Positions 43,952 to 53,391 are shown, numbered from the stretch's first letter. The stretch: DNA of 59,229 nucleotides from an uncultured Eubacteriales bacterium (GCA_934464615.1 CAKSKA010000012.1:1-59229), one strand, 5' to 3'. Numbers and translations: made by a program. Notes: generated by a model not told the origin, from the letters alone.

Positions 43952-44077
43952 GTCGCAGTGTGCGGCAAAAATATTACACACATTCCGTTTAATCTCGGTG
44001 GGTGCCGTTTGTATTACTGCAAAACGGTTTCCGGCATAATAAACGGGATGGAGGAAAAACCTCAGGAGGAAAACAAA
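43952..44077 (+). ncRNA. rpsB leader, possible autoregulatory structure
   Basis: About 126 bases of transcribed leader lie between the promoter and rpsB. It can form a GTGCCG/CGGCAT arm around 44001-44037 and a short GAGG/CCTC hairpin just before the AGGAGG site. Ribosomal protein S2 leaders regulate their own operon in several bacteria; here the claim rests only on leader length and hairpins. Confidence 0.4.
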
Positions 44078-44836
44078 ATGGCAGTAGTATCTATGAAACA
44101 GTTGCTTGAGGCCGGTGTTCATTTCGGACATCAGACAAGACGCTGGAATCCGAAAATGGCTCCCTACATTTTTACAGAGCGTAACGGTATTTACATTATT
44201 GATTTGCAGAAAACCGTTAAGAAACTCAACGAAGCGTATGCTTTCGCGCGCGATATAGTTGAAAACGGCGGCGACATACTTTTTGTAGGCACCAAAAAGC
44301 AGGCTCAGGATTCCGTTAAAGAAGAAGCAATTCGTTGCGAAATGCCTTACGTAAATGCGCGTTGGCTCGGCGGTATGCTTACAAACTTTACAACAATCCG
44401 CGGCAGAATTCGCAGACTTAAACAGTTGCGTGAAATGGAAGAAAACGGCACGTTCGATCTTCTTCCGAAAAAAGAAGTTGTTAAACTTAAACTTGAAATT
44501 GAAAAGTTGGAAAAATTCCTCGGCGGAATTGAGAATATGAATAAAATTCCGGGTGCTCTCTTTATCGTAGATCCGAGAAAAGAAAGAATTGCGGTTGCCG
44601 AAGCTAAGAAACTCGGTATTCCGATTATCGCAATCTGCGATACAAACTGCGATCCCGATGAAGTTGACGCCGTTATCCCCGGTAACGACGATGCAATCCG
44701 TGCGGTAAAACTTATTGCCGAAACAATAGCATCTGCGGTTATTGAGGCTAAACAGGGCGAACAGGGCGCTGCGGAAGTTGCTGAAGACGATGCAGCCGAA
44801 GTTGCAGAAGAAACCGCAGAAGTAACGGCTGAATAA
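44078..44836 (+). CDS. rpsB: 30S ribosomal protein S2
   Basis: The 252-residue protein begins MAVVSMKQLLEAGVHFGHQT and contains RRWNPKMAPYIFTERNGI, WLGGMLTNFTTI and PGALFIVDPRKE, all diagnostic of S2. The C-terminal tail is Ala/Glu-rich (AEVAEDDAAEVAEETAEV), a common extension. The start is the ATG after AGGAGGAAAACAAA; the longer frame from 43958 is leader. Confidence 0.97.
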   Translation: MAVVSMKQLLEAGVHFGHQTRRWNPKMAPYIFTERNGIYIIDLQKTVKKLNEAYAFARDIVENGGDILFVGTKKQAQDSVKEEAIRCEMPYVNARWLGGMLTNFTTIRGRIRRLKQLREMEENGTFDLLPKKEVVKLKLEIEKLEKFLGGIENMNKIPGALFIVDPRKERIAVAEAKKLGIPIIAICDTNCDPDEVDAVIPGNDDAIRAVKLIAETIASAVIEAKQGEQGAAEVAEDDAAEVAEETAEVTAE

Positions 44837-44869
44837 TTATTTCACACTATTTACGGAGGTTTAAATGTT

Positions 44870-45781
44870 ATGGCATTTACAGCTAAAGATGTACAGGCTT
44901 TAAGAGAAAAAACCGGCTGCGGTATGATGGACTGTAAAAAGGCACTTACCGAGTGTGACGGTAATATGGAAGCGGCTGTTGACTTTTTAAGAGAAAAGGG
45001 ACTTGCTTCTCAGGCTAAAAAGGCAGACAGAGTTGCGGCGGAAGGTACTGTTTGCGCAGTTGTTAAAAACGGCGTAGGCGCTGTTGTTGAAATGAACGCG
45101 GAAACCGATTTCGTTGCCAACGGAGAACCTTTTAAGGCTTTAACCGCAAAAATTGCGGATATAGTTATTGAGCAGAATCCGGCTGATATGGACGCACTGC
45201 TTAAATGCACAAAAGACGGTCAGACCGTTGAAGAAATGGTACAGGAACTGTTCCTTGCTATCAGAGAAAACATTAAAGTACGTCGTTTTATGCGCTTTGA
45301 AGGTAAACTTGTTTCTTATGTTCACGGCGGCGGTAAAATCGGTGTTATGGTTAAGTTTGATACCGATGCCGATGAAACAAACGCAGACTTTATAGCAATG
45401 GGCAAAAATGTTGCAATGCAAATTGCCGCTATGAATCCGGCATTCCTTGACGAAGCTTCTGTTCCGGCTGAAGTTATTGAGAAGGAAAAAGAAATTCTTG
45501 TAGCGCAGATGAAGGAAGATCCTAAAATGGCTAATAAACCCGATGCTGTTCTCGGTAAGATTGTTGAGGGCAAAATCGGTAAGTATTACAAGGAAAACTG
45601 CCTTGTTGACCAGCAATATGTTGTTGACGGCGATATGACTGTCGGCAAGTATGTTGAAAGCGTTGCAAAAACTCTCGGCACAGCTGTTAAGATTGATTCT
45701 TTTGTTCGTTTTGAAAAGGGCGAAGGAATTGAAAAACGTAAAGACGACTTTGCAGCAGAAGTTGCCGGTATGGTTAAGTAA
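44870..45781 (+). CDS. tsf: elongation factor Ts
   Basis: Guanine-nucleotide exchange factor for EF-Tu. The 303-residue protein opens with the UBA-like domain (VQALREKTGCGMMDCKKALTE), then has the core motif VVEMNAETDFVA (TDFV is the nucleotide-displacing loop) and the C-terminal KYYKENCLVDQQYV. Standard rpsB-tsf pair, ended by a strong terminator. Confidence 0.97.
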   Translation: MAFTAKDVQALREKTGCGMMDCKKALTECDGNMEAAVDFLREKGLASQAKKADRVAAEGTVCAVVKNGVGAVVEMNAETDFVANGEPFKALTAKIADIVIEQNPADMDALLKCTKDGQTVEEMVQELFLAIRENIKVRRFMRFEGKLVSYVHGGGKIGVMVKFDTDADETNADFIAMGKNVAMQIAAMNPAFLDEASVPAEVIEKEKEILVAQMKEDPKMANKPDAVLGKIVEGKIGKYYKENCLVDQQYVVDGDMTVGKYVESVAKTLGTAVKIDSFVRFEKGEGIEKRKDDFAAEVAGMVK

Positions 45782-45802
45782 TAACAACTAAACAGATATT
45801 TA

Positions 45803-45834
45803 AAAATCCCGCAAAATATTTTGCGGGATTTTTT
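45803..45834 (+). terminator. terminator after tsf
   Basis: A perfect AAAATCCCGCAAAA stem with TTTTGCGGGATTTT is followed by a T-rich tract. Confidence 0.93.
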
Positions 45835-45845
45835 GTTTTTTGGTA

Positions 45846-45873
45846 TTGACATTTTTTAAAAGTAGTGTATTAT
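45846..45873 (+). promoter_or_regulatory. promoter of the ABC exporter
   Basis: Perfect TTGACA (45846-45851) and TATTAT (45868-45873) with a 16-base spacer; the start codon is about 35 bases downstream. Confidence 0.75.
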
Positions 45874-45907
45874 AAACGTACATTAACAGTAAATTAGGTG
45901 ATACCCT

Positions 45908-47737
45908 ATGAAAATTGTCAAACCGGCATCAACTATTGAAACAATTAACGAACAGGACATTATAAGCCTTGAAAACGATTTTCTCAAGCGTTATTACACC
46001 GCACCGCCGAAAACAAGTCCGCTGCGCCGCCTTTTCAAAATGTGTAAAGGCTATCACGGCAAGCTGCTGCTTTCGGCGATTTTTTGTGCCCTGCAGTTAA
46101 GCGCGACATTATATATACCCATAGCCGCGGCAAATGTTATAGACGCATTGACTTACAATGCACCGGACAGTTTGCAAAAAATAGTAATTAACATTTGCAT
46201 TGCACTGTCTTTGCTTTTTATAAATTATCCTCTGCAACGCATTTATATGCGTAACAGGGACGACGCTGCACGCTCCATAGAAGCCGCATTGCGAGGCGCA
46301 ATAGTTACCAAACTGCAGCACCTTACAATACAATTCAATAAGGAAATGGAATCAGGACGCATACATTCTAAAATTATGCGCGATGTTGATTCCATACGCG
46401 CACTTATATCAAATTTGCTTACGGTGGGTGTGCATATAGTAGTAAATCTTGCGGTTGTTGTAGGCGTGCTTATTTATAAGGGTAATTATCAAATAATACT
46501 GTTTTTTGCCGTTTGCGGTCCGTTGGCTGTATTTATTGCGAGGAGTTTTAAAAAACGGATAAAACAAACAAGCAGGCAGTATCGGCGTTCTGTAGAAGAA
46601 ACGAACGCACGCGTTGTAGATATGGTGGATCTTATTCCGGTAACAAAAGCCCATGCGCTTGAAAATATTGAAATTGAAAAAATGACGCATCAAATAAGTT
46701 CCACCGCACGCAAAGGGTTTGAACTTGACAATGTAAGCAATAGATTTATGGTTGTTAACTGGCTTGTTATGCAAATTTTTCAATTGCTTTGTCTGGCACT
46801 TACCGCGTACCTTGCATTTAAGGGAATTATGAGCGTAGGCGACCTTGTTCTGTACCAAAATTATTTTGAAAAATTTGTATCTTACATAAATCAAATCACA
46901 AATCTTATACCTACACTTGCCGCCGGCAGCGAGGCTGTAAACTCGGTAGGGGAGATACTCGGCTCCGATGATGTTGAAAACGATGACAATAAAAAGCATA
47001 TAGGTATGCTAAAGGGAGAATACGAGTTTAAAAATGTTACGTTTAAATACCGCGACGGCGACAGATATATACTGAACGGGATTAATATGACAATCAGTGC
47101 GGGCGAAACCATAGCGCTGGTAGGCGAATCCGGTTCGGGTAAATCCACAATAATAAATCTTGTTACGGGATTTGATTTTGCAACAGGCGGCACCCTTACG
47201 GTTGACGGCAATGATATAAAGGATATAAGTATGGGCAGTTACCGCAAACAAATTGCCGTGGTGCTGCAAAACAGCATACTTTTTTCGGGAACAATAAGGG
47301 ACAACATCACCTACGGCTCGCCGAATGTAAGCGATGAAGAATTAGCACGCGTAATCAAACTTTCCTGCCTTGACAGCGTTATTAATTCTTTGCCCGACGG
47401 ACTTGATACCATTGTGGGTGAACACGGCAACAAACTTTCCGGCGGACAAAAACAGCGTATTTCCATTGCGAGAGCGTTAATCCGCAATCCGCGCGTAATA
47501 ATATTTGACGAAGCGACGAGCGCACTTGATACGGTGTCGGAAAAGCATATCCAGACAGCCATTGATAATCTTTCAAAGGATAAAACTACATTTATAGTTG
47601 CCCACAGACTTTCAACCGTTAAGAATGCGGACAAAATTGCGGTAATTAAGGACGGTAAATGTGTTGAATTCGGTACATATAACGATTTGATTGAAAAGCA
47701 CGGTGAATTTTACAAATTCAGGCAGTTGCAAATATAA
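45908..47737 (+). CDS. ABC exporter half-transporter (fused permease-ATPase)
   Basis: A 609-residue protein with a cytosolic N-terminal extension (about 1-50), six membrane helices (about 55-330) and an ATPase domain (about 370-600). The ATPase shows Walker A GESGSGKST (about 405), signature KLSGGQKQRISIARAL and Walker B VIIFDEATSALD. It is of the MsbA/LmrA-like type IV exporter class, which exports lipids, drugs or peptides; the cargo cannot be told. There is no partner half, so it should work as a homodimer. It has its own promoter and stands alone. Confidence 0.9.
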   Translation: MKIVKPASTIETINEQDIISLENDFLKRYYTAPPKTSPLRRLFKMCKGYHGKLLLSAIFCALQLSATLYIPIAAANVIDALTYNAPDSLQKIVINICIALSLLFINYPLQRIYMRNRDDAARSIEAALRGAIVTKLQHLTIQFNKEMESGRIHSKIMRDVDSIRALISNLLTVGVHIVVNLAVVVGVLIYKGNYQIILFFAVCGPLAVFIARSFKKRIKQTSRQYRRSVEETNARVVDMVDLIPVTKAHALENIEIEKMTHQISSTARKGFELDNVSNRFMVVNWLVMQIFQLLCLALTAYLAFKGIMSVGDLVLYQNYFEKFVSYINQITNLIPTLAAGSEAVNSVGEILGSDDVENDDNKKHIGMLKGEYEFKNVTFKYRDGDRYILNGINMTISAGETIALVGESGSGKSTIINLVTGFDFATGGTLTVDGNDIKDISMGSYRKQIAVVLQNSILFSGTIRDNITYGSPNVSDEELARVIKLSCLDSVINSLPDGLDTIVGEHGNKLSGGQKQRISIARALIRNPRVIIFDEATSALDTVSEKHIQTAIDNLSKDKTTFIVAHRLSTVKNADKIAVIKDGKCVEFGTYNDLIEKHGEFYKFRQLQI

Positions 47738-47741
47738 ACGA

Positions 47742-47778
47742 AAAAGCGTGTGCACTTCGACCGAGTGCATACGCTTTT
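47742..47778. terminator. bidirectional terminator
   Basis: AAAAGCGTGTGCACT pairs imperfectly with AGTGCATACGCTTTT between the convergent exporter and AraC genes. Confidence 0.8.
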
Positions 47779-48547
47779 ATTCATATAATTCATAAATATA
47801 TTTTGTCGGTGAAACGCCGACGGCACTTTTAAATGCGGTGGAAAAATATTTTTCATCACGGAAACCGCATAAAAGCGCAATCTCTTTAATGCTTAGTCCG
47901 CCGCTTGAAAGATACGCGGAAGCCGTTTTTATACGGAACTGCTGCAGGTATGCTTTGGGCGATATGCCTTCGTACCGTGCAAAAAGTCTGCGCAAATATA
48001 CTTCGCTTATATTAAGTCTGTCGGCAATATCCGATACAGTCAGTTCTGTATTGCAGTAGTTTTCTTTTACAAACCTTTTGGCGTAATCAACATATTCGTT
48101 ATAATTAGAATCACAGTTGTTGTATTCGTTGTAAATATCGGCAAAAAGACGATACAGTCTTGATAATGACCGCACATAATTATCCGGTTTTTCAGCGTCC
48201 CATTTTTCGTAAATATTTAAAAAACACTTGTGCATACCGTCAAAATCATCGGTTATAAATGTTTCAATACGGTTATTTGCATTGGCGTAATCAAAATGTA
48301 TTACTATAAGTTCATCGTATCCCGCGGTGCGCCTGTAATTAAGCCCTGCCGGTACAAACGCAATACTGCCGTCGTGCATATTTACGGTTTGATTCTTGCT
48401 TTTAATCACCGCGTTGCTTTTTATACGGAAGGAGAGTGCGGAAAAATTGCGGTTACTGTTTAAGGTGTCTATATTTTCATTGTTGAATTTTAAAACATTC
48501 TTTATAATAAATGTCGGAGTTTTATCCTCAAATATCAATATTATCAC
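47777..48547 (-). CDS. AraC-family transcriptional regulator
   Basis: A 256-residue sugar-type regulator. The N-terminal half (about 1-130) is a cupin-like sensor domain. The C-terminal 100 residues are the two-helix-turn-helix AraC domain (ELTVSDIADRLNISEVYLRRLFARYEGISPKAYLQQFR, then IKEIALLCGFRDEKYFSTAFKSAVGVSPTKYI). The apparent start is GTG 48547. It is divergent from a GH10 xylanase gene across a 127-base gap, so it is the likely regulator of that gene, probably responding to xylo-oligosaccharides. Confidence 0.9.
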   Translation of the reverse strand: MIILIFEDKTPTFIIKNVLKFNNENIDTLNSNRNFSALSFRIKSNAVIKSKNQTVNMHDGSIAFVPAGLNYRRTAGYDELIVIHFDYANANNRIETFITDDFDGMHKCFLNIYEKWDAEKPDNYVRSLSRLYRLFADIYNEYNNCDSNYNEYVDYAKRFVKENYCNTELTVSDIADRLNISEVYLRRLFARYEGISPKAYLQQFRIKTASAYLSSGGLSIKEIALLCGFRDEKYFSTAFKSAVGVSPTKYIYELYE

Positions 48548-48591
48548 ATCCTGAGATTATTATACTGTTTTAGTTTCGTTTTTTCAACTAT

Positions 48592-48615
48592 TTGTATTGC
48601 TAATTCGGTTTACAA
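48592..48615. promoter_or_regulatory. candidate AraC operator
   Basis: An inverted repeat TTGTA (48592-48596) / TACAA (48611-48615) sits in the divergent AraC/xylanase gap and overlaps the xylanase -35 box. No other operator copy was confirmed. Confidence 0.35.
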
Positions 48616-48637
48616 CGATAGTTTTTTAATATAGAAT
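48609..48637 (+). promoter_or_regulatory. promoter of the xylanase gene
   Basis: TTTACA (48609-48614) and TAGAAT (48632-48637) with a 17-base spacer, 38 bases before the ATG that follows AAGGAGG. Confidence 0.55.
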
Positions 48638-48674
48638 ACTATTGCAACACCTCATTAAACAAGGAGGATTTTTT

Positions 48675-49994
48675 ATGACGGATTATCAAGAAAAGGTGCT
48701 TGAGTATATTGATCTTGAAAAAGTAGGTTTTGCTGACACCGTAAAATCAAATACCGAGAAATACCGCAAAGGTGTTTTCGATGTCACAGTTACGGATAAG
48801 GACGGCGCACCCTTAAAAAATGCTAAGATAAATTTCAATCTTAAAAATCATGCTTTTAAATTCGGCAGTACCACATTCCTTGCCGATGTTATTACCGAGC
48901 CGCAGCAGGCAAAGTTATACAGGGAAAGGTTTGCAAAACTGTTTAATCAGGGTGTAATGGCTTTTTATTGGCGCGATGATGAACCAACCGAGGAGCATTA
49001 CCGTTTTAGAAAGGACAGCGAGTATATTTACCGTCGCCCGCCGGCAGATACGGCACTGGAATTTTGCAGGGAGGTAGGCGCACAGCCAAAGGGACATAAC
49101 CTTGTATGGCAAAACGCTACAATAGGTGTTCCGGAATGGGCAAAGGATAATCCGGAACATTTAAAAAGCGCAATGATAAGGCGCATTAAGAAAATTGCCG
49201 CGGAGTACGGCGACAAAGTGCCTGTATGGGATGTAACAAACGAGTGTACGGGTTTTTATAATGATTTTATGCCGCAGAATTACGATACCGACGCTTGGCT
49301 GCTTGCGACCAAACTTATGCCAGAAAATCACCTTATACTTAACGATTACGCTTGCTTTTTCGGCGATTTTAAAGGCCCGTTTTCCGCGTTGTACCTTCAG
49401 GCGCAAAAACTTATGGCACAGGGTGCAAAGGTTGACGCCATAGGTATGCAGTACCATTTGTTTGACGATAAGGAAGACTTGCTTAACAAAGCGCAAAAAG
49501 GCAATATGCTTAATGCACGCAATATTTATCATGTGCTTGATACATACGCGACTCTCGGCACTGTAACGCATGTGTCCGAAGTTACGGTACCGTCATACGA
49601 GGGAACGGAAGAATATCTTGAATTGCAGGCGCGTATTGTGGAAAATCTCTACAGGCTGTGGTTTTCGCATCCGTCTGTAAACTCAATTGTCTGGTGGAAT
49701 TTGGCTGACGGATTTGCCTTCAGGGATCCCTTAAGACCGGATTGGAACGAGAATTATTTCGGAGGCGGTTTGCTGCGTCACGATTTATCGGAAAAACCTT
49801 CCTATAAGGTACTTGACCGCCTTATAAATACCGAGTGGCATACCGATGAAAATACCGTAACAGGCGAGAACGGTTTAACGTCATTCTCGGGCTTTTACGG
49901 TGAATATGAGGTTACTGCGGAATATGCGGGTAAGACAAAAAGTGTTAAAGTTAATTTTGAAAAGGGCAAAACAAGCTATAAAATTGTGTTATAA
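48675..49994 (+). CDS. GH10 endo-beta-1,4-xylanase-type enzyme, intracellular
   Basis: A 439-residue protein. An N-terminal beta domain (about 30-65; VFDVTVTDKDGAPLKNAKI) precedes a GH10 TIM barrel. Its marks are KGHNLVWQ (usual form RGHTLVWH), acid/base Glu190 in WDVTNEC and nucleophile Glu302 in VSEVTVPS, then WWNLADGFAF. The substituted motif residues place it away from the classic secreted xylanases. There is no signal peptide, so it should act on imported xylo-oligosaccharides. Controlled probably by the divergent AraC protein; monocistronic with a terminator. Confidence 0.85.
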   Translation: MTDYQEKVLEYIDLEKVGFADTVKSNTEKYRKGVFDVTVTDKDGAPLKNAKINFNLKNHAFKFGSTTFLADVITEPQQAKLYRERFAKLFNQGVMAFYWRDDEPTEEHYRFRKDSEYIYRRPPADTALEFCREVGAQPKGHNLVWQNATIGVPEWAKDNPEHLKSAMIRRIKKIAAEYGDKVPVWDVTNECTGFYNDFMPQNYDTDAWLLATKLMPENHLILNDYACFFGDFKGPFSALYLQAQKLMAQGAKVDAIGMQYHLFDDKEDLLNKAQKGNMLNARNIYHVLDTYATLGTVTHVSEVTVPSYEGTEEYLELQARIVENLYRLWFSHPSVNSIVWWNLADGFAFRDPLRPDWNENYFGGGLLRHDLSEKPSYKVLDRLINTEWHTDENTVTGENGLTSFSGFYGEYEVTAEYAGKTKSVKVNFEKGKTSYKIVL

Positions 49995-49999
49995 AAATA

Positions 50000-50025
50000 A
50001 ACCGTCCGGTGTAATCCGGACGGTT
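50000..50025 (+). terminator. terminator after the xylanase gene
   Basis: A 10-bp stem AACCGTCCGG with CCGGACGGTT, then TTCTCTTTTT. It can also serve the convergent TIM-barrel gene. Confidence 0.88.
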
Positions 50026-50033
50026 TTCTCTTT

Positions 50034-50696
50034 TTAGTAGTTGTTTCTGTATTTGTTCATAGACACTGCAAAAAGTTCCCCGTTTGTAGGCGGCGTATAG
50101 GTAATTGCATTTGCGCCGGCTGCAATGGTTTGCTTTATTGTGTCGGGCGTAGGACCGCCCGTTGCAATTATCGGTATATCCGGATGCATTGTGCGTATGT
50201 GTTTTACCAGATCTACCGTTGCCGCGGCGGCGGAAACATTAAGTATATCCGCGCCTGCGTTTATCCGCGCTTCAATGTCCTGCTTGTCCGAAACCACAGT
50301 GGCAATTATAGGTATATCAACAGTTTGCTTTATTTCAGTTATAATATCAAGCGGAATGGGCGCGTTTACAACCACGCCGAACGCTCCCGAATTTTCGGCC
50401 TGTGCCGCAAGACGCACAGAACGCTCACCCGAAGTCAGACCGCCGCCGACACCTACAAATACAGGCGCGTCCGAAACCGAAATTATAGCGTCTGCAATGC
50501 AAGGCTGCGGTGTAAAAGGATACACGGCTATTACCGCGTTGGCATTGATATTTTTAATAATGGCAACATCGGTTGAAAACACTATTGATTTAATAAGTTT
50601 ACCGAAAATGCAAATACCGCTGCAGGAATATATTTCTTTCGGCACATTAAGCTGATGGCTCCTGAGTGTGCCGTTATATGTAGGAAAATCAGGCAT
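50034..50696 (-). CDS. TIM-barrel protein of unknown substrate
   Basis: A 220-residue cytosolic protein with a phosphate-binding TIM-barrel look: alternating strands and helices, GADILNVSAAAATVDLVKHI, IPIIATGGPTPDTIKQTIAAGANAI near the C-terminus (a standard phosphate-binding strand 7-8 layout), and VFVGVGGGLTSGERSV. It is related in style to NanE/TrpF/ThiG-type enzymes, but the catalytic residues do not match any of these clearly. The start follows GGGAGGATATT. It lies downstream of the SGNH hydrolase gene on the same strand. Confidence 0.6.
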   Translation of the reverse strand: MPDFPTYNGTLRSHQLNVPKEIYSCSGICIFGKLIKSIVFSTDVAIIKNINANAVIAVYPFTPQPCIADAIISVSDAPVFVGVGGGLTSGERSVRLAAQAENSGAFGVVVNAPIPLDIITEIKQTVDIPIIATVVSDKQDIEARINAGADILNVSAAAATVDLVKHIRTMHPDIPIIATGGPTPDTIKQTIAAGANAITYTPPTNGELFAVSMNKYRNNY

Positions 50697-50772
50697 AATA
50701 TCCTCCCGTTTGTGTTTTAGTCCTAAATAAGTATAACATAGTCGAAAAAAATATTGTTACCTAATTGTTAAT

Positions 50773-51378
50773 TTAAAAAAGCTGCGGATAAAGTTTCCTC
50801 AAGCCTTTTTCAATATAATCCGCTAACGCTTTGTAGCCCTCTTTGCCGAAATGCAGTCCGTCGTTCGGCTGCATAATTTTTTCGTTTTCCGCGGTGAAAT
50901 CGGGGCAGGCGGCAACATCAATCATATCAATGCCGTGTTCTTTGCAGTAATTTTTAACAAAGGCAACGGCATTTTTTATGCGCGGCATATGTCCGCAATT
51001 TGAGTATTCGGGATTTTCGGTTGCGTGCGGCGGTGTGCAAAGTACGATTTTTGCATTCGGAGCGTCAGCTGCGCATAACCTTACCAACTCGTCATAATCG
51101 CGGTTGCCCTGAGTGTCCTCGTTGGGATCAAGTCCGCCGTTTGTGCCGAGCATGATAATTATAATATCGCAGTTTGTTACATCTGCATTGCCGGATTTGT
51201 AGTGCTTTATATAGTGCGACGGCGTATGACCGCAGCAGCCGTAGTTAAGTACTGTCGCCCCTGTACTTTTGCTTAAAAAATACGGGTAATTTTCAGGCTG
51301 CAGGTTCATAATTCCTCTTTTTCCGAAAACGCCGTAATCACCTTGTGTCAAACTGTCGCCGAGACATGCAATACGCAT
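50773..51378 (-). CDS. SGNH/GDSL-family hydrolase
   Basis: A 201-residue esterase-type hydrolase with no signal peptide. The blocks are visible: block I GDSLTQG with the nucleophile Ser near residue 8, block III GTNGGLDP (Asn in the oxyanion hole), and block V DGLHFGKEGY with the catalytic Asp and His. Such enzymes often deacetylate sugars; here that would fit the nearby xylanase, but this is only context. ATG after GGAGGGGTTTTA. Confidence 0.88.
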   Translation of the reverse strand: MRIACLGDSLTQGDYGVFGKRGIMNLQPENYPYFLSKSTGATVLNYGCCGHTPSHYIKHYKSGNADVTNCDIIIIMLGTNGGLDPNEDTQGNRDYDELVRLCAADAPNAKIVLCTPPHATENPEYSNCGHMPRIKNAVAFVKNYCKEHGIDMIDVAACPDFTAENEKIMQPNDGLHFGKEGYKALADYIEKGLRKLYPQLF

Positions 51379-51492
51379 TAAAACCCCTCCAAAAATATAA
51401 TTTTATTCAAAAATTCGGTAATATAATTATATAGCTGCGTTGTCGGTCTGTCAATTTGTTTATTTACAGTGTGCGTAATAAGTCGAAAAAGT

Positions 51493-51521
51493 TTGACAAA
51501 GTGTGTAAAAAATATTATAAT
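51493..51521 (+). promoter_or_regulatory. consensus promoter of typA
   Basis: Perfect TTGACA (51493-51498) and perfect TATAAT (51516-51521) with a 17-base spacer, 40 bases before the typA ATG. Confidence 0.92.
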
Positions 51522-51561
51522 TATTCAGTTAAAATATATTTATTGATAGGGAAGTTTTATT

Positions 51562-53391
51562 ATGGCTGAAAAGTCGGTAGAAAATTTAAGAAATATTGCG
51601 ATAATAGCACACGTTGACCACGGAAAAACCACCCTTGTCGACCAGCTTTTAAAGCAAAGCGGAACATTCCGCAGTAACGAACAGGTTAACGAACGCGTAA
51701 TGGATTCCGGCGACTTGGAAAGGGAACGCGGTATAACCATACTTTCAAAGACGACAAGCGTAATGTATAAAGACATCAAAATAAACATTGTCGACACCCC
51801 CGGACATGCGGATTTCGGCGGTGAGGTTGAGCGTATACTTATGATGGTTGACGGCGTTTTACTGCTTGTAGACGCATTTGAGGGCTGTATGCCGCAGACA
51901 CGTTTTGTACTTAAAAAAGCGTTGTCACTCGGCAAAAAGGCTATAGTTGTAGTTAATAAAGTTGACCGTCCGCTTGCCCGTCCGAAAGAAGTTGTGGACG
52001 AAGTTTTGGATTTGTTTATAGAACTCGGCGCAGATGACAGCCAGATAGAATTCCCCGTTGTTTTTGCTTCCGGCAGGGACGGTTATGCCTCCCTTGACGC
52101 AGACAATTTGGGTACCGATTTAAAACCTTTGTTTGAAACGATAATTAACGAGATAGAGCCGCCGAAGGGCGATCCCGACGCACCGCTGCAGGTACTTTTT
52201 TCTAATATTGAATATGACGAATACCTTGGCAGGATAGGCGTCGGCCGTGTTGAACGCGGTACGGTTAAAGTAGGGCAGAGCGCTGTGCTTTGCCACAGCG
52301 ACGGTAAGACCACAAATGTTAAAATAGCAAAACTGTTTATGATAGAAGGCCTTAAACGTAAGGAGTACGAACAGGCGTCTGTAGGCGACCTTGTGCAAAT
52401 TGCGGGTATAGGCGCACTGAATATCGGCGAAACGCTTTGTGCAAACGATTGCATTGAGCCGCTGCCGTTTGTAAAAATTGACGAGCCGACGCTTTCAATG
52501 AACTTTATGGTAAACAATTCACCGTTCGCAGGTAAGGACGGAAAGTTTGTAACTTCCAGAAATCTTCGTGACAGGCTGTTTAAAGAAGTTGAAACGAATG
52601 TAAGCCTGCGTGTTGAGGAGACCGATTCCGCCGATACGTTTAAAGTATCCGGCAGGGGTGAGCTGCACCTTTCCATACTTATAGAAACCATGCGCCGTCA
52701 GGGTTATGAATTTCAGGTATCACCGCCGACGGTTATTTATAAGCGCGATCAAAACGGTAAATTGCTTGAGCCTATCGAACTGCTTATGATAGAGGTTCCG
52801 GAAGAATATGTCGGTGCCGTTATGGAGCGCCTCGGCACACGAAAAGCGGAACTTAAAAATATGGGCGTCAGGGAAGGCGGCACTTCGCATCTTGAGTTTT
52901 TAATCCCGGCAAGGGGACTTCTCGGTTATCGTTCGCAGTTTTTAACAGATACAAACGGTAACGGCATAATGAACCATGTGTTCAACAGTTATGAGGAGTA
53001 CAAGGGCGATATTGAAGCGCGTACTACCGGCTCTATAATCGCACACGAGGACGGCGAGGCTACCGGATACGGACTTTTTAACACACAAAGCCGCGGCAGA
53101 TTATTTATAGGTGCAGGTACGCCTGTGTACGAAGGTATGATTGTCGGCGAAAATCCCAAAAATGAGGATATTGTTTGCAATGTCTGCAAGAAAAAACAAA
53201 TGACAAATACACGTGCTGCCGGCAGTGACGATGCTTTGCGCCTTGTTCCGCATACGGTATTAAGTCTTGAGCAGTCGCTTGAATTTATAAAATCGGACGA
53301 GCTTGTGGAAATTACACCGAATAATATAAGACTGCGTAAGCGCATACTTAATAAAGAAGCGCGTATGAAGTTTGAAGCGAAAAACAGATAA
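51562..53391 (+). CDS. typA: translational GTPase TypA/BipA
   Basis: A ribosome-binding GTPase related to EF-G that helps ribosome assembly and stress growth. The 609-residue protein has P-loop AHVDHGKTT, switch region ERERGITIL, DTPGHADFGGE and NKVDRP. Domain II and the BipA-type C-terminal region (GLLGYRSQFLTDTNGNGIMNH) follow. First gene of a four-gene run; the exonuclease ATG follows its stop codon with no gap. Confidence 0.96.
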   Translation: MAEKSVENLRNIAIIAHVDHGKTTLVDQLLKQSGTFRSNEQVNERVMDSGDLERERGITILSKTTSVMYKDIKINIVDTPGHADFGGEVERILMMVDGVLLLVDAFEGCMPQTRFVLKKALSLGKKAIVVVNKVDRPLARPKEVVDEVLDLFIELGADDSQIEFPVVFASGRDGYASLDADNLGTDLKPLFETIINEIEPPKGDPDAPLQVLFSNIEYDEYLGRIGVGRVERGTVKVGQSAVLCHSDGKTTNVKIAKLFMIEGLKRKEYEQASVGDLVQIAGIGALNIGETLCANDCIEPLPFVKIDEPTLSMNFMVNNSPFAGKDGKFVTSRNLRDRLFKEVETNVSLRVEETDSADTFKVSGRGELHLSILIETMRRQGYEFQVSPPTVIYKRDQNGKLLEPIELLMIEVPEEYVGAVMERLGTRKAELKNMGVREGGTSHLEFLIPARGLLGYRSQFLTDTNGNGIMNHVFNSYEEYKGDIEARTTGSIIAHEDGEATGYGLFNTQSRGRLFIGAGTPVYEGMIVGENPKNEDIVCNVCKKKQMTNTRAAGSDDALRLVPHTVLSLEQSLEFIKSDELVEITPNNIRLRKRILNKEARMKFEAKNR

